Shown piece by piece: positions 24,434-36,094 of a DNA stretch of 64,000 nucleotides. The position numbers were made by a program, and so were the translations under genes. The notes beneath the pieces are model-generated. The model was not told where the DNA came from, ran no database searches, and saw only the letters and a list, made by a program, of their open reading frames with translations. The stretch comes from Daucus carota subsp. sativus (taxonomy: Eukaryota > Streptophyta > Magnoliopsida > Apiales > Apiaceae), in the NCBI RefSeq assembly GCF_001625215.2, contig NC_030385.2, positions 31,583,598-31,647,597 of the forward strand. The letters run 5' to 3'. Position 1 is the first letter of the stretch, and every line of letters starts with the position of its first letter.

Positions 24434-25595
24434 TCAGAATGGAAGATCAGTAGATATGTTGAAACTCGCACTCGGCAGATCATATCCTGACATAAAATCA
24501 TCTCCAAATATGACCGCGCCAGCTGCTAATGCTCCAGCACCCAACCCCAGTCCCAAACCAGGGCGGCTGTTATGTCCAGGGGCTGCTCCAGATGAAGGCA
24601 TGTTTATGTAACTCGGAGGCAAATTATCCGTTCTTGGATTAAATGTTGAAATATAACCAACATTGGATGGCGGAGGTGGAGGTGGAGGAGTTTTTGGTGG
24701 TTGATAGCCAGGTCCTACTGCTGAAGGTGGTGGTCTTGGAGTTACCTGTGGTTGATAGCTAGGTCCTGCTGATGATTGGTAGCTTGGACCTCCTGCAGAA
24801 GAATTGGAATAGTTTGTAGGAAATGACATTGGATGCTTGTAAGGCACATTTATTTGTGATTCATTCTCTGGTTGTTGAGATGACGGGGCCAAGGGCAACT
24901 TTGGTGGGTACGATTGTGCTGGTCCATATGGATTAGCCATGGCATTGCTGTTTCTGCGATCATGAAGTCTAAATCCTTCCCCATCACCTGCAAGATCTTA
25001 ACATGTGGGGTTCTAAGCTTAGAATAAGTCCCTTACTAATGCTTATGTTAAAAACAGAAGAGAAATGATCTATATATAAAAAAAATGAAAAAACTAGAAA
25101 TCATGAGAAATTAGATCCAAGTGGTAACCAGATTTACATGCCTGGGTAAGAATTCAATTCTTCTTCTTTCTCTGAAATTCGAATTGATACATCAACAAAC
25201 CCTTGAGGTTTATTGGAATTCCTTTTCCGCAACTGAAAGCTCCCAACTTCTTCAACTGGCTTCGAAACCTCGGAATTCTTAGAGTATTTGTCTAGAAATT
25301 CTTTCAAAACAATAGCTGCTGTTCCCTGGAGCCTTTCTCTAAGGAATATCGGTTCCCGGCTGTACACTTCAACAGAGAGGGCGCACTCATTAAAATTGGA
25401 CTCCGAGCTGTCGACTAATATAGAAAACTTAGTCTTCCAAACAGGATTTGCATTCCCTGATGCATCAATCTTTGTACAGTATTTATTATTCGGATCAATC
25501 CATCCAACAGCAAACCATTGAAGCTTCCAAAGAGCTGAGGTACGCCTCAGCCCCCTTGCGGATATTAAGCAGATCTCAACCCAGATTTTTCCCAT
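24434..25595 (-). CDS. C2-domain (CaLB-type) protein with Pro-rich and Gly-rich tail
   Basis: Two exons on the minus strand give 335 aa: 25595-25142 and 24987-24434. The start is the ATG of MGKIWVEICLISARGL; the reading frame opens 12 codons earlier but with no upstream ATG. Residues ~1-130 form a C2 fold, ending near VDVSIRISE. Residues ~155-280 are Pro/Ser/Tyr-rich, with a run of seven prolines, and a Gly/Ala-rich segment (GLGLGLGAGALAAGAVIFG) follows. It matches the plant SRC2/BAP-like calcium-dependent lipid-binding C2 proteins; membrane or stress signalling is a family-based guess. The only phase-consistent intron begins with GC (AG|GCATGT) rather than GT, because the nearby GT would create an immediate stop codon. 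Confidence 0.85.
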
Positions 25596-26074
25596 CACAC
25601 AAAGTTTTAGGTGTTGAAAAGAAAAGTCCAAAGCTTGTTGGTGTTTCAGTAAAGTTGATTAGAGATTAAAGATAAAGTGAAGATGCTTTACATCAATCAG
25701 AAGGCTACTTTACCTTGATACCAGGGTGTTATATATATTCTTGGACTTATCTTCAACTATTTTCCTGCCCATGACTCATAAAGGGGGAAATGAATCTAAA
25801 TGAGTCAAAAGTTTACAGTACAAAGATAGGGTAAAATGTCCTGAAGGTGATGAAAAATTACTGAGACAGCCAGACAGGCCATCATTATTTTCTTCTAACA
25901 GTCCCTTCCTAGTCTCTTCTTCAATCTATCAGATATTTTGTTTATTTCACTGTTGAAAATAACCCCAAATTTAAAGAAATTTATTTAGTAAGAAAGTTTC
26001 TGAAGAGCCCTGAATTTCTACACAAATTTCAGTGAAATCAGTGGACCTTATAATAGCAGGTTTATAAGATTATA
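25596..26074. other. Spacer between C2 and acetyltransferase genes
   Basis: This holds the presumed 5' leader and promoter of the minus-strand C2 gene and the 3' flank of the acetyltransferase gene, which are transcribed in the same direction. A TATA-like 'gttatatatattc' lies at about 25728-25740. Nothing else was recognised. Confidence 0.5.
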
Positions 26075-28237
26075 TCATGATTGAAAGGGCTTTCGATCTG
26101 GTGGCAATAAGAGCGATTTTCTACCAGCACGCTGAACCATCTGTTTGGCCTCAGAAGTAGAACTGGTTCTGGTATACATCATCGTGGTAGAACCCATTAT
26201 GTCATTTTCAAATCCACATGCCTTGAAGAATTGCCTGAGATTATTGTAGGATAATAACAATTTACCATGAAATTTCTTATGGCGGCTACACAGATATAAT
26301 ATAAGCTGATGTATCAGCAGAATCCATCCACAACACTATCTAACTTGTTGCTTTATACTCTAGCATCCTGACCCAGTGCATGACCACATAAAAGTGCTAG
26401 CAGTATTATAGTAAGTCAAATATAAAGATGATGATCAACAAGAAAAAAAGAGCTATATCTATAAAGAAATGATTTTCCAAAGGCAGAGTTAAGTGATGCT
26501 TGAGGTCTTGAATGCTTGTTGTAACTATTACCAGTACAGGTGTTACCAAAATTATATTATGCTTTTACTCAAGATTGGCATTATGCTGAAACTTTAAAGT
26601 AGTTTAGATGGGCCGTTTTCATGAATAAATTCACAATAAAACTAAGTAACTAACTATATAGGCTTTCACTTGTTTTGGCAATTTATTCCGATGGCACGCT
26701 TGTGGTCGGATAAAGAAAGTACCAACTTTGTTAAAATCTCTTAAGTTTTATGATATAAAAGATATAACACCAGATCGAGTTGCACGTGTTCCTAAGATTA
26801 TGAGAGAAAAAATTAAGCAGAATACCGATTACTAGACAGTGTCTCATAAATTAGGAGGTTACCTCTCTTCTTCAGAGCAGAGGGCAGCAATATCATATAT
26901 GCCTCTGTTGGTCAGTGATCTGCGAAGAAAAAATAGAGTGGTAAGAGAGTTACGCCATGGACAATGGATGACCGGAAATTTTAAGAAAAAAGGGACTGAA
27001 AATTCTGCCGCACAGCCTACAATTAGATTATTAGATTGTCGCTAGTAAATACGTCATATGTGTCAAAACACGAATTAATTCAAGAGTGGACAACAAAATT
27101 ATACAGCAACTAACATATCTTTACAAAAAAAACTTTTTTTTTCTTTTTAATTAGTAATATGAACTTCGAAGTTAACAAATGATTACACCAAAAGAGAAGT
27201 CAAGGAACCAAAAAGATGAGCCGCAAGCCCTTTCTGGATGGCAAAACCAACCATTTCAAAGAAACTGCTTAAACTACAATAGACATTACCATCTAATATC
27301 ATAGAATGAAGCACCAGTTACATCTAACTCGCTATAGCACAATAAATATTGTGAAGCAATTGTACCACACGGAAGTACAGAAATTGATTTCTGACAAACC
27401 TTATTATCTTCTGAAGTATCTTCCTCCCAATTCCTCTTCCTTGCAGGGCTGGAAGAACCTGACAACCGAGATCATATATAAATTACTATATGCAACAAAC
27501 TCTAACTCTCACTCCTTATATCAGGAATCAAAGGACAGGAAAGGAAAGTTAATGAAGTGAAACAACTTTTGGTAATTTTACCCTATTCAAAGCTAATTTC
27601 CCCTATTAAAATCAGACAAGTCAAGAACACATATAAGAGCAAAAATTCACTCAATTTGCTTCCTTATCACCTGCTTTCCTCTCTACTTAAAACCCGAAAC
27701 CACAATCTAATCATCGCGCTCAATCAAACACTTTAATTAAAAGTAATCCCACAATTAAAAGAACTATACAATCAGTTTAGGTTTAGATATTACCATAACA
27801 TCATAGATAGAAGCAGTCAGACAAAAATCTGAAACAGCCCGGCCAAACCCCACCAACCGTCCATTCGCAGGTGACAAAGGCATCAGTTTTCGAAACCAAT
27901 CTCCACCCTCTTCAACCCCTTCCAAACCCTCCAGCTCCCCTGGCAGATCAAGCTCTGGTCTAGTAAAAACAGAAACCACAACAGTACTGTTGGAAAGAGC
28001 AATGCTGAGCTTATTAACCTCAACAGGCTCAACCTGGTTTTCGGAATCTCGAAGTGGGAAACGGTGGGGAGAACGGTTGCATTGGCTGTAAAGATCTCTC
28101 AGGTGAAAAGGGTTGATGTCTGATGGATTAGTAGATATGAAAGTTGGCAGAGGTGATTGTTTGGGTGTTTTTCTTTTGTAGTTGCTTAGTTTTGCTGAAA
28201 AATTGGAGGGAAAGTAACGGCCATGAATAACTGCCAT
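26075..28237 (-). CDS. GNAT-family N-acetyltransferase, plastid type
   Basis: Four exons on the minus strand give 239 aa: 28237-27794, 27458-27400, 26919-26863 and 26234-26075. All introns are GT-AG and in phase. The GNAT core is visible: the strand LVGFGRAVSDF (about residues 128-138), YDVMVLPALQGRGIGRK with the acetyl-CoA pyrophosphate loop Q-x-x-G-x-G (QGRGIG, residues 154-159), IYDIAALC and RQFFKACGFE. The ~95-residue basic, Ser/Pro-rich N-terminus resembles a plastid targeting region. It most resembles the plant plastid GNAT proteins near Arabidopsis GNAT6, which can act as dual lysine and N-terminal acetyltransferases; that assignment is from memory and moderate. The substrate is not known from sequence. 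Confidence 0.88.
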
Positions 28238-31200
28238 TTTTGTCGCAAATCAAGAAGTGTTGGTTCGTGTTCTTGTTTTGAAGATGTGATTATATGCATA
28301 TGGTCTTTGTGTGACTTGGTTTTGGCCAGGTGGGCTCCTTTTCTAACAATATCCAGATTATCTTTTGGTTTATTAATGTTTTGGCCCTCCACTTGTGTCA
28401 TTATTAACGCATACATGGATTCCAAGATATTTTCGTGTACTTAAATCCTTCGAGCACAAGTTTTGTATGCATTTCTTCGATGTATTTTGAAATTATTATA
28501 AAATATACACCTTCTGTTTCTTTTTAAGAAAAATTTGGAAGAATGAGGGGAGAGTGCTTGAGAACCCAGAGATGTAAAAATGAGCTCCCCTCCTTCCACG
28601 TATAGAAGAAAAAAGGACTAAAATGTTAAAGATTCTTATATGAGCTTGATAAAAAAGCCGAGCACAACAATGAACAAGAAAGCCTTTAGAAGGATCTGGA
28701 ACAGTCTCTGCAAATTCTGCAACAGAAAATGGGATGGGAGTCTATTTGTTTCTTAAGCCGAGCAGAAGCTACAAAATGAAAGAAACAAAGGCCCAACCAA
28801 AGCATCTATTCCCCAAAAGCCAACCAGAAAAGCTAATATATATAGGTTACCAACTTACAAATTTTTTTTTAACACATATATATAACTCAAGTTCAAACAT
28901 TTTTTAAGATATGTTGTTGAATATCGATTAAAATTGTGTTGAAGAATTACATAAACTAAAATTTCAATGTAAAAACTAATTTAAACGTATTATATAACCA
29001 ATATTTATCTTTCTAGACCCTACCCAAACTCCAGGGGTATAATTTAAGTATCTGTATAAATATATTCAACATGATAATTAATGTTCTGCACTCAATGTTA
29101 AACTCCAATTACAAATGTGTTGAATGCACGATTTATCTATGTGTTATTTTTAAAATTGTGATGTTTTTTCAATAATTTTCAATATAAATACTTTCGATAA
29201 CTAAGAATAACAGGTTGCGAGAATAAAAAAAATTCAAATTATTTTTTTGTAAGTTTGTAACTTACAAAATTTTTGTTTGATCCAATACCTATATATACAC
29301 ACACACACACCACCTAGAAGACTATAGTTAGTATGAGCAAAAAACGACCGGGCAAGTGCACCCTGGTCATGATTTAATTTAGGATGAGCTATAAAGATTT
29401 CTTTTTTTTTATATAGGAGAAAATCGAGGGACCTTACACCTAGCCTTCAGGTTCCGTGTTGAGTAGCGTAAAAGGAAAAGGGCCCCTTGAAATCCGACCG
29501 GGGATCCCTTTTTCAGTTAGGTTTTCATGTTGAGCGGGAACAAATTTGAGTAGAAAAGAGGAAACTATCAAAAAAGCGCTACTTTCGAAAAGAATGAATC
29601 ATTATCCCTCTTTAAAAAATCAAGGAAAGAATATACATATTAAAAGACAAGAAAACTTCCGTGCAAATTTCGAGAAATTTCCCATAAGTTGGGCGAAGTT
29701 GATATGGGCTAAAAATATCCTATATGACATAATAGATGCTATAATTAAATACGATTATTGGTTCGAATATTGATTAATTAGGCCCGTGAATCCCTAATTT
29801 ATTATTAAATTCTTGGGTAATTAATTAGCTAATAAAATGTTTAATTAAGAAATGTAATATGATTCTACAAAAGGGTGGATTTCAAAAATTATTATCCTAT
29901 AATGAAACTAACTCCTATATCAGAAGACGAAATTTGACCTCCAAGAAAACTTAAAATGAATCGAAGATTGTCTCTTGGTAGCACTATAAATACACCTCTT
30001 CCCTCATCTACGTCTTAACTTGATTTTGAACGCAAGTTTGAGATATAATCCGTTATTCTAAAACTCTGTAACATAATTTCAAGTAAAAAAGAAAGATAAA
30101 ATAATTAATTAAAAATCCTAAATTAGTGCAACAACAAATACACTGTAATAAATTGATATATACAAGTGCAATAGTCCAAATATGAAAATATTTGTGCATC
30201 AACAAAAATAAAGTAATATGAAAGAAACCTAAATCTATGTATGTCTATATTTACGAGCAACTACTCACGACTCATCCCTCTATAATATAATATTATGGTT
30301 GTTTACAAACATTAGCAAATTCGTAAGCAATGGATACCAAGTCATATCTAGATAAAATATACTATAAATATATTGTTTTATACTAGAATTTATTGAACTT
30401 AAAAAACATTTATTCTTTGTTCAGACCGTTCTAGGAAAAATGAATATGATATGTACATATATTATTGGGACTTTGAATTTGGTTTATTATCCAATTCATG
30501 ACTCAAATAAAGTTGATTGACTACTCTTAACCGTAGTTTGTCAGAGCATGTTATGCATTAAAAAAAATTAGTCGCCATGACTATCTTCAACACTTATCCA
30601 TGAGTATGTGAAAGATTAAAATATAGACCATAAAATGTTGTTTAGTCTATTTTCCATAAAAGAACTACAGCTACACATACTTTTTGAACAATGTGGACTA
30701 CATATCATTCTTCCACCCACATTAATACTAAACATCATCATTTGTAATTATCTTGTACAAGGACGGAACTACACTCGTGGTAGTGGAGGATGTGCCCCAC
30801 TCAATTCTGAGCCCAAACTTTATTTTTGATAAAACTCAATCCGTTCTCATTTATAATTTACAAGTTCTCCTGTAGTTTATTCTCATAATGAGTAACCCTT
30901 GGCCATTAAATTGTAGTTCATTAGCTTGGTTTAGGTTCTTCAAAATATTATGTGTGTGTGGTTGATTTTGATCATTTTCAAAATCTAGAAGGTTGTTTAA
31001 CTTAGTTTTACTTGTGTCTATCAGATATTTTTCTTATTCTTGTTATATTTCATTGTTTGTTTCTTTATATTTAAAATATTATTATTTCTTAATTTTTTGT
31101 TAGTTTATTATGGCCCCAATAAAATTTATTTCGGGATCGGTTATGGATTCCCAACTTATGACCCCACTAAAATTTATTTGTGGGTCCATCAAGATTTCCC

Positions 31201-31674
31201 AACCAAAAAAGAGAGTTTGTCATTTTGTGCACATACACTCAATATATAATGTACATAGTGTATCATAACTTAGTATTGTCATTCTCAATCATTTGAGAGA
31301 ATTATAATGAAGACAGGCTCCATTATTCAAATACTTGTCAGGAGAGAAATTGGTTTTAATCGATGTTTTAGAATAGCTAGTACACATGAAAGATTTAAAA
31401 GCAATTTTTTACAGGTATGATTGATTTCACAACATCATCACATCATTTTTATTTCCTATATGTGTGATTGTTATGATAGAAGTGTAAGCTTCTATGATAT
31501 ATATATATACATATATATAACATATCTATATATACATCTCTATGTATATGTGTGTGTTATTTTTTTATGTGATCAAATTATAAGATATCGTTATGTTTGA
31601 TTATAATTTATGTGACATATGCGCCTTTTTGTGTGTGTTCATACTTTTATATGATAATATTATAAATTTTTGTT
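28238..31674. other. Long intergenic region without recognised genes
   Basis: After the promoter of the acetyltransferase gene (to about 28600), the sequence is AT-rich. A less AT-rich island at about 29410-29770 holds a 75-codon open frame of unknown meaning and has a different texture from its flanks, containing 'cgaccggggatccct' and 'aaaagggcccctt'. At about 30765-30800 a fragment containing 'acggaactacactcgtggta' looks like a degraded repeat. No tRNA or rRNA was recognised. Confidence 0.5.
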
Positions 31675-31867
31675 CGGTTTTTCTGGTGTGTGCCCATGGG
31701 CACATGCTAAGCGCGGAATTTTAGAAGATTGAGAGATTTTGATTGGCTCTCATATTTTAATAATGGTGGACCCTCCTGCAAATACAACAACCACACCAAT
31801 CAAAACCTCCCAAACATATCAAATTCCGCGCTTAGCATGTGCCCATGGGCACACACTAGACAAACCC
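31675..31867. mobile_element. Mutator-type MITE with 9-bp target duplication
   Basis: This 193-bp palindromic element has inverted ends of about 45 bases, built on GTGTGTGCCCATGGGCAC and 'atgctaagcgcggaatttt'. It is flanked by a perfect 9-bp duplication ATTTTTGTT (31666-31674 and 31868-31876). Nine-base duplications with long inverted ends are typical of Mutator-like elements. The word GTGCCCATGGGCAC is itself a palindrome, so each arm can also fold on itself. Confidence 0.85.
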
Positions 31868-32113
31868 ATTTTTGTTTTATTAGATGATTGTTGATATAAA
31901 TCTGACACAATACTAGTGCGATGTGTTCAATATATGAAGGGAATGAAGCTATTAAGATTTTGTTACTATTTTGATGAACAATTGAAAAAAAAAACTAGTA
32001 ATATTGAACTATGTTCATAATTTGTAGTGGGTTAGTATCTTTTTTTTTGATCAAGTGATTTACTCATGAAAGATATGTGTATCTATATATTTGTGTCATG
32101 ATAAATGAATTAA

Positions 32114-32215
32114 GGGTTTGTCTGCCCTTGGGCACCTGCTAAGCGCGGAATTTTATATGTTTGGGAGATTTTGATTGGTGTGGTGGTTTTATATGCAGGG
32201 GTCCACCATTATCAA
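32114..32215. mobile_element. Half copy of the Mutator-type MITE
   Basis: It begins GGGTTTGTCTGCCCTTGGGC and contains 'ctgctaagcgcggaatttta' and 'ggtccaccattat'. It therefore matches the inverted right half of the element at 31675-31867 and then stops. The other arm is missing. Confidence 0.8.
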
Positions 32216-32771
32216 GATAACAAAGTTCTATAATCTTTTCCTGGATAAATTAAAAATATCACCAATTTTATATACTAAATTGAGACTAAGTTTGTCATAT
32301 TTCTATATTCTGATATTAGTTATTCTAGACTGATATATTGAATATGAAATGTCAATTAAAATGTTTCTTTGTTAATTTAATAGACTACCGGTGGTTTTTA
32401 ATTTCGGGGTGGACTTGCATATTAGTGGATATCAAACAAATCGGTATTAATGAATTAACTAATATTCTGTGCTTCAAAAACTAAAGTAAGAGTATATATT
32501 TTATATAATAACACGAAGAAAGAAATTCTTCAATTTGGAACTATAATTTTTACATATTCTGTACTTGGAGTCTGCTATGCATTTGGGAGGTTACTATCCA
32601 ATAATTGTTAAGTAATCGACTTGTGGAGAACATAGATCTTTATATTTTATGTTATAGTTATATCAAATAATTATATAATGAATTATTTATTCTAATTCTA
32701 CCCCCAAAAAAATCCTTTGCGTTATTCTTTATGTGAAATCCACCCCATCTGCCGTGTTCAAATTATTGCAG

Positions 32772-35700
32772 GCTGAATATGATACTCAAGTTCCAGAGAG
32801 ACAGTCCGCCATAGTGCTACCGTTTATGAGAGAACGGTCAAAAGTTGTTGAGATATTATCTGCACGCGGAGTTGTCTTTGCTCGTGTGGAGTCTGGTGTT
32901 TGTGTTGCATTTAGTCGAGGTAATCTATTTTCTTAGAGGGGATACTTGCTGGAAGAACAGTTTCTCATATGGAAATATTGGTTGTAAACTCTTGATACAT
33001 TGATGCAGGAACTAATCAAAGGTTATGCTTTCTGAATGTTTCGGGTGAAATTATTCAAGACATATTTTACAATAAATGCGATGATTCGATCATCACCGTC
33101 TCAATTTCTGAATCAGACAATTTCAGCTCCTTCAAATGCAGAAGCACAGGAATTGAGTGCGTGAATTACTTGTATTTCAGTGTGTATTTTGTGGTTTCTA
33201 AATTTTGAATTTACTCATGCAATGCCCTTATATATATGGTGACAGATACATTCGACGTGCTCAACCAAATGCTGGCTTCACCCTATTTGAATCCTTGTCA
33301 CTGAAACGGCCTGGTTTTGTCGACTTTGATGATTTGGATTCAAATGCAGTCACTTTTTCTGTCGAAGAAAGGTAAGATTACTACCATTTTTTGTTTATTC
33401 TATGAAAAGAATTAAGGTTATTCTTTGAAAAGCATGATTCTTAATCTTGAAATAATACACTTTCTGGCTTCTTTTTTCTCAGCATCTACAGGGTCTTTGA
33501 CCTAAGCAACTACACGATGCTATACTCCATCATTAATAGAGATTTGCATGAAATTGATTTCAGGTGAGGTTTTATATGCATATAACTAGCATTATAATAA
33601 TGTCCTAGAGATTTTTTTTGTGAGGAATGTCCTAGAGATTTTAAATTATAGTTTACTAATGTTATTTCATTGTTCCAATCTATTGTCATTATAAAAAATA
33701 AAGCAAAACCGACCTGATATAGAAAAGATGAAAAATAAGATAGACCGAGACCGATGCTAGGTCAATTATGTCAAAGACAATATCATTTTGATGACGTGGG
33801 AGGCTCTCGTAACTGACCGATTTTACCAGCCGGCTTTGCCTTATATTTTCGTAGTGTATATTGTTACCTACTGTTACCGTATCTGTATCGTTACCTTCTG
33901 TTACCGTATCTAACGCTTGTATGAGAACTTTAGTTAACTTTTATAAGTTATACAGATTTTGTTTTCTTTAAATAATTAATTTGGAAATATTTTAGCAATT
34001 AAGACCCAAAGTGTACTATTTTTAAATGTGTGTGGTATAACTGTGCATCTGCGACATTAATTTGACACATCTTCATGACAAACAGCCCAGGAATGATGTT
34101 GTTCATTTATCCACCTAGATCTGGCAATAACATAAATCGTTTTAAGATTCATTCAATAGAGGACGGATCCGTTCTTAAATCCTTTACTTATCGCCTTCAT
34201 CGGGAAAGAAAGGAGGAAGTAATTGCACTGTGTAATGAAAAGTTACTTTTCAAGCAGGAGAATGAGAAACTACAAATTCTTGATGTATGTATTCTGTGTC
34301 CTTGTTATATAAATTGCCCTATTGTTTCTTTTCTCTTTATGAGCAACTCCAACAAGCTGGAAATTGTGATATGCAGGTTCGAACCTCAACTGTAATTAAA
34401 GTCAATGGAACTGAATTCAAGGACATGCAGTCGGAATTCCTTTTTCTTTACAAGAAACATATGTTCCTGACATTCAGTAATCGAACAGTAGCTATGTGGA
34501 ATTTCAGGGGTGAGCTCGTGACTACATTTGAGGAACACCATTTTTTGAATCCTGCAGATAGCAGCTTCAACAACACTATATATACCACTAGTGACGAGGA
34601 TCTTATCATTTCTTACGGCAAGGCGGAGACCAATGACCAACAACGAAATGGTAAAGATCTATTCATTCTCAGTACTTGATGCAATTTTAAACGATACCAA
34701 TAATTATATTTTAACAACATATAATTATCAAAATTCACGAAACAATTAATTCTTGTAAAAAACATATGATTACAAAATTAATTGGAATCGAGGAGAAAGG
34801 TTTGAGAAAACAAACGGAGATCAGATTTAATCTCGAGTTCAAGAAATCTGTCTCTTTACCGTCTGTTAAGAGACCTTTCTCTTCGGATAAAATGAGATAT
34901 AGTACAATTGATAAAATCGACAATGCTCTAAGCTAACTTGAACTGAAGACACTGATAACTTTAAGAGCGGCTATAAGTTTCTCGACTTAGATTAAAATGC
35001 CCTAAAAAGCTCAGTTTATAAAGATAGACTCCAAAGACTGGATTAAAATGCCCCAAAGCTCAATTATAAAAATAGACTCCAAAGGATTTTTCACCTGTTT
35101 TTCCACATGAAATAATCTACGTAAAAGAGAAAATTAGGAATATGTTTGTGCTCTTCTCGATGTGGTACAAAACTTAATAGTCACCTCAAAGAGTCAACTT
35201 TGGAACATCAGTTCGCATTCCCTCTTTATTCATTTTTTAGCGTGGAAATATTCAGGAGAATACAATCTAACCAAAACACACCACTGAAACATAGCTAGTG
35301 TATTTCACTTAAATTGTGTTTGATAATGATCCACAACTTAGTCTAATATACTAAGTTTTTCCAACAATCCCCCACCAATGAGATTGATGGTCTAGTGGCA
35401 CTCACCACACAAACACGAAGCTTGACTTGGTTGATAGATATAAACTATGGTAGACAGAGAATGCTCCTTGAACCTTCACCCAAGTAAGTATACCGATTGA
35501 CTGTACCGGTAGATAGTAGACATGTTGTCTTGAACTGTTCAATCGTATGTTTAAGCAATGATATACTTATCATCATACCTTAATTTGTCTGAGATAAGAT
35601 GCCTTAATTTGTCTGAGATAAGATGCAGCAGTCAATGAATGGAGGCATCTTTTTCATTGCAGAGCTAGAAATTACAAAATTTGTTATTCTTACTTAGGCT

Positions 35701-36094
35701 ACGAAAACCTCTTGCACTGTAGCATGATTATAAAATTCTACAGGCTACTTTCGGCATAATTTTCCGGTTGAAGATTTTGTATGCTATTTAATGTATCTCC
35801 ACGGTATATTTATTCCTTGGCATTTCATTTGTTCATTCTGCAACAGGTTCAATAAATATCAGCAGTATTTTGACGGGCAAATCTATAGCCAAGATTGATG
35901 CTGGTAACAGTCGCATGCTTAAGGAATGCACATGCAGTGGTCGAAGGTGCAACTCAAGTAGTCACCAAGCAACTGAAATTACAAGCACAGTTGCACAAGC
36001 ATTAGATGATGTCACTGCACTATGCTATGATGAAGAACTCAATGAGTTATATACTGGTAACCAGGCTGGCTTACTTCATGTTTGGTCTAGCTGA
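32772..36094 (+). CDS. 5'-truncated tandem copy of the WD40-like gene
   Basis: Seven exons stay open and in phase over 408 codons including the stop: 32772-32919, 33009-33156, 33246-33371, 33483-33563, 34086-34284, 34377-34650 and 35847-36094. They correspond one-to-one to exons 2-8 of the complete copy at 38204-42060, with identical lengths for three (148, 126, 81) and small in-frame differences in the others. Exon 1 and its ATG are absent in the ~4.5 kb upstream; the frame merely runs back to a GTG at 32733. The first in-frame ATG is at 32826. The last intron is about 1.2 kb against 0.4 kb in the other copy, with a short tandem duplication at about 35583-35625. It is either a relic decaying only at its 5' end or a gene using a new promoter and start. 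The role of the family is unknown. Confidence 0.85.

Noticed and set aside
25596-25631. Start of the C2 gene 12 codons upstream
   Set aside because: The first codon of that frame is TTG. The first ATG is at 25595 and begins the conserved MGKIW motif.
32733-32771. Start of the truncated WD40-like copy at 32733
   Set aside because: The codon is GTG, not ATG, and the segment lies where intron 1 ends in the complete copy, so it is unlikely to be a true plant start.
34651-35846. A transposon filling the long last intron of the truncated WD40-like copy
   Set aside because: The intron is ~0.8 kb longer than in the paralogue, but I found no terminal inverted repeats or target duplication, so I do not call an element.
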